From contig CAVPMW010000030.1 of NCBI GenBank assembly GCA_963706515.1, positions 1-64,000 on the forward strand: a stretch of DNA of 64,000 nt, written 5' to 3'. The first letter of the stretch is position 1. The number at the start of each line of letters is the position of its first letter. This document shows positions 63,960 through 64,000 of the stretch, piece after piece. Position numbers and translations under genes: made by a program. This DNA is from CAVPMW01 sp963706515 (GTDB taxonomy: Bacteria; Chloroflexota; Anaerolineae; Anaerolineales; UBA4823). The notes below the pieces were generated by a model, which saw only the letters and a list, made by a program, of their open reading frames with translations, had not been told where the DNA came from and searched no databases.

Positions 63960-64000
63960 TGGTAAAATGGGTGCGCTTGGCGGAAGCTGAGCGCAAGCCG
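63960..64000 (+). promoter_or_regulatory. Extended -10 promoter and possible start of an RNA gene at the window edge
   Basis: TGGTAAAAT (63960-63968) with TTGCTT 16 bp upstream. About ten bases on begins GGCGGAAGCTGAGCGCAAGC, whose GAAGCTGA resembles the 5' end of RNase P RNA. Too short to decide. Confidence 0.25.

Overview
The window looks like a chromosomal contig from an uncultured member of the Chloroflexota, most probably class Anaerolineae. This is an inference from gene content and style: GC-rich codon use, extended -10 promoters of the form TGGTATAAT, several apparently leaderless genes, an F420-type oxidoreductase, a heparinase/bi-domain dehydrogenase cluster, RAYT/REP repeats and a redoxin selenoprotein. 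No rRNA or tRNA was found to settle it. Many conserved single-copy genes (dnaA, recD2, prmC, glgP) are cut by one-base frameshifts, both insertions and deletions. This fits an incompletely polished long-read assembly better than gene decay, so frameshifted entries are annotated as whole genes unless a real truncation is visible.

Layout. 1-0.9 kb: a serine recombinase running off the left edge and a small upstream ORF in a 390-bp repeat whose second copy lies at 10.0-10.4 kb. 1.1-9.8 kb: a LuxR-type ATPase regulator, then a promoter/operator followed by a run of SRPBCC, small membrane, SnoaL, F420-type and cytochrome c genes. 10.4-15.4 kb: a truncated gene, a Ser/Thr kinase with TolB-like and TPR regions convergent with a GAF-SpoIIE phosphatase, and a truncated IS1-type element. 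15.6-25.4 kb: Lgt-like protein, split NAD synthetase (amidase + NadE), MFS permease, ABC-F ATPase, LCP protein, RecD2. 25.4-33.2 kb: VIT/vWA surface protein, prfA-prmC, YceI lipoprotein, coaBC and a GNAT-DUF952 fusion. 33.2-37.6 kb: a peroxiredoxin-glutaredoxin with an in-frame UGA at the catalytic cysteine, a small membrane protein, alpha-glucan phosphorylase and a DUF2179 protein. 37.6-43.9 kb: a glycan cluster (dehydrogenase fusion, hydrolase, heparinase-like, glycosyltransferase). 43.8-50.0 kb, minus strand: tsaD, M24 peptidase, selA, a membrane protein, and dnaK. 50.6-52.2 kb: dnaA with a structured leader. 52.4-58.4 kb: sortase, two RAYT genes with REP hairpins, a TerB-like protein, small ORFs and a PQQ-propeller lipoprotein. 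59-64 kb: a long EzrA-like coiled-coil protein, a repeat cluster, and a heavily frameshifted acyl-CoA synthetase.

The most interesting biology is the pairing of a selenocysteine-type redoxin (33463-34296, UGA plus a SECIS-like hairpin) with selA (46249-47604) about 12 kb away. Second is a set of intergenic inverted repeats about 50 bp long, sometimes in tandem 4 bp apart, lying upstream of the LCP, recD2, peroxiredoxin and dnaK genes. Third is a closed multi-hairpin leader just upstream of dnaA.
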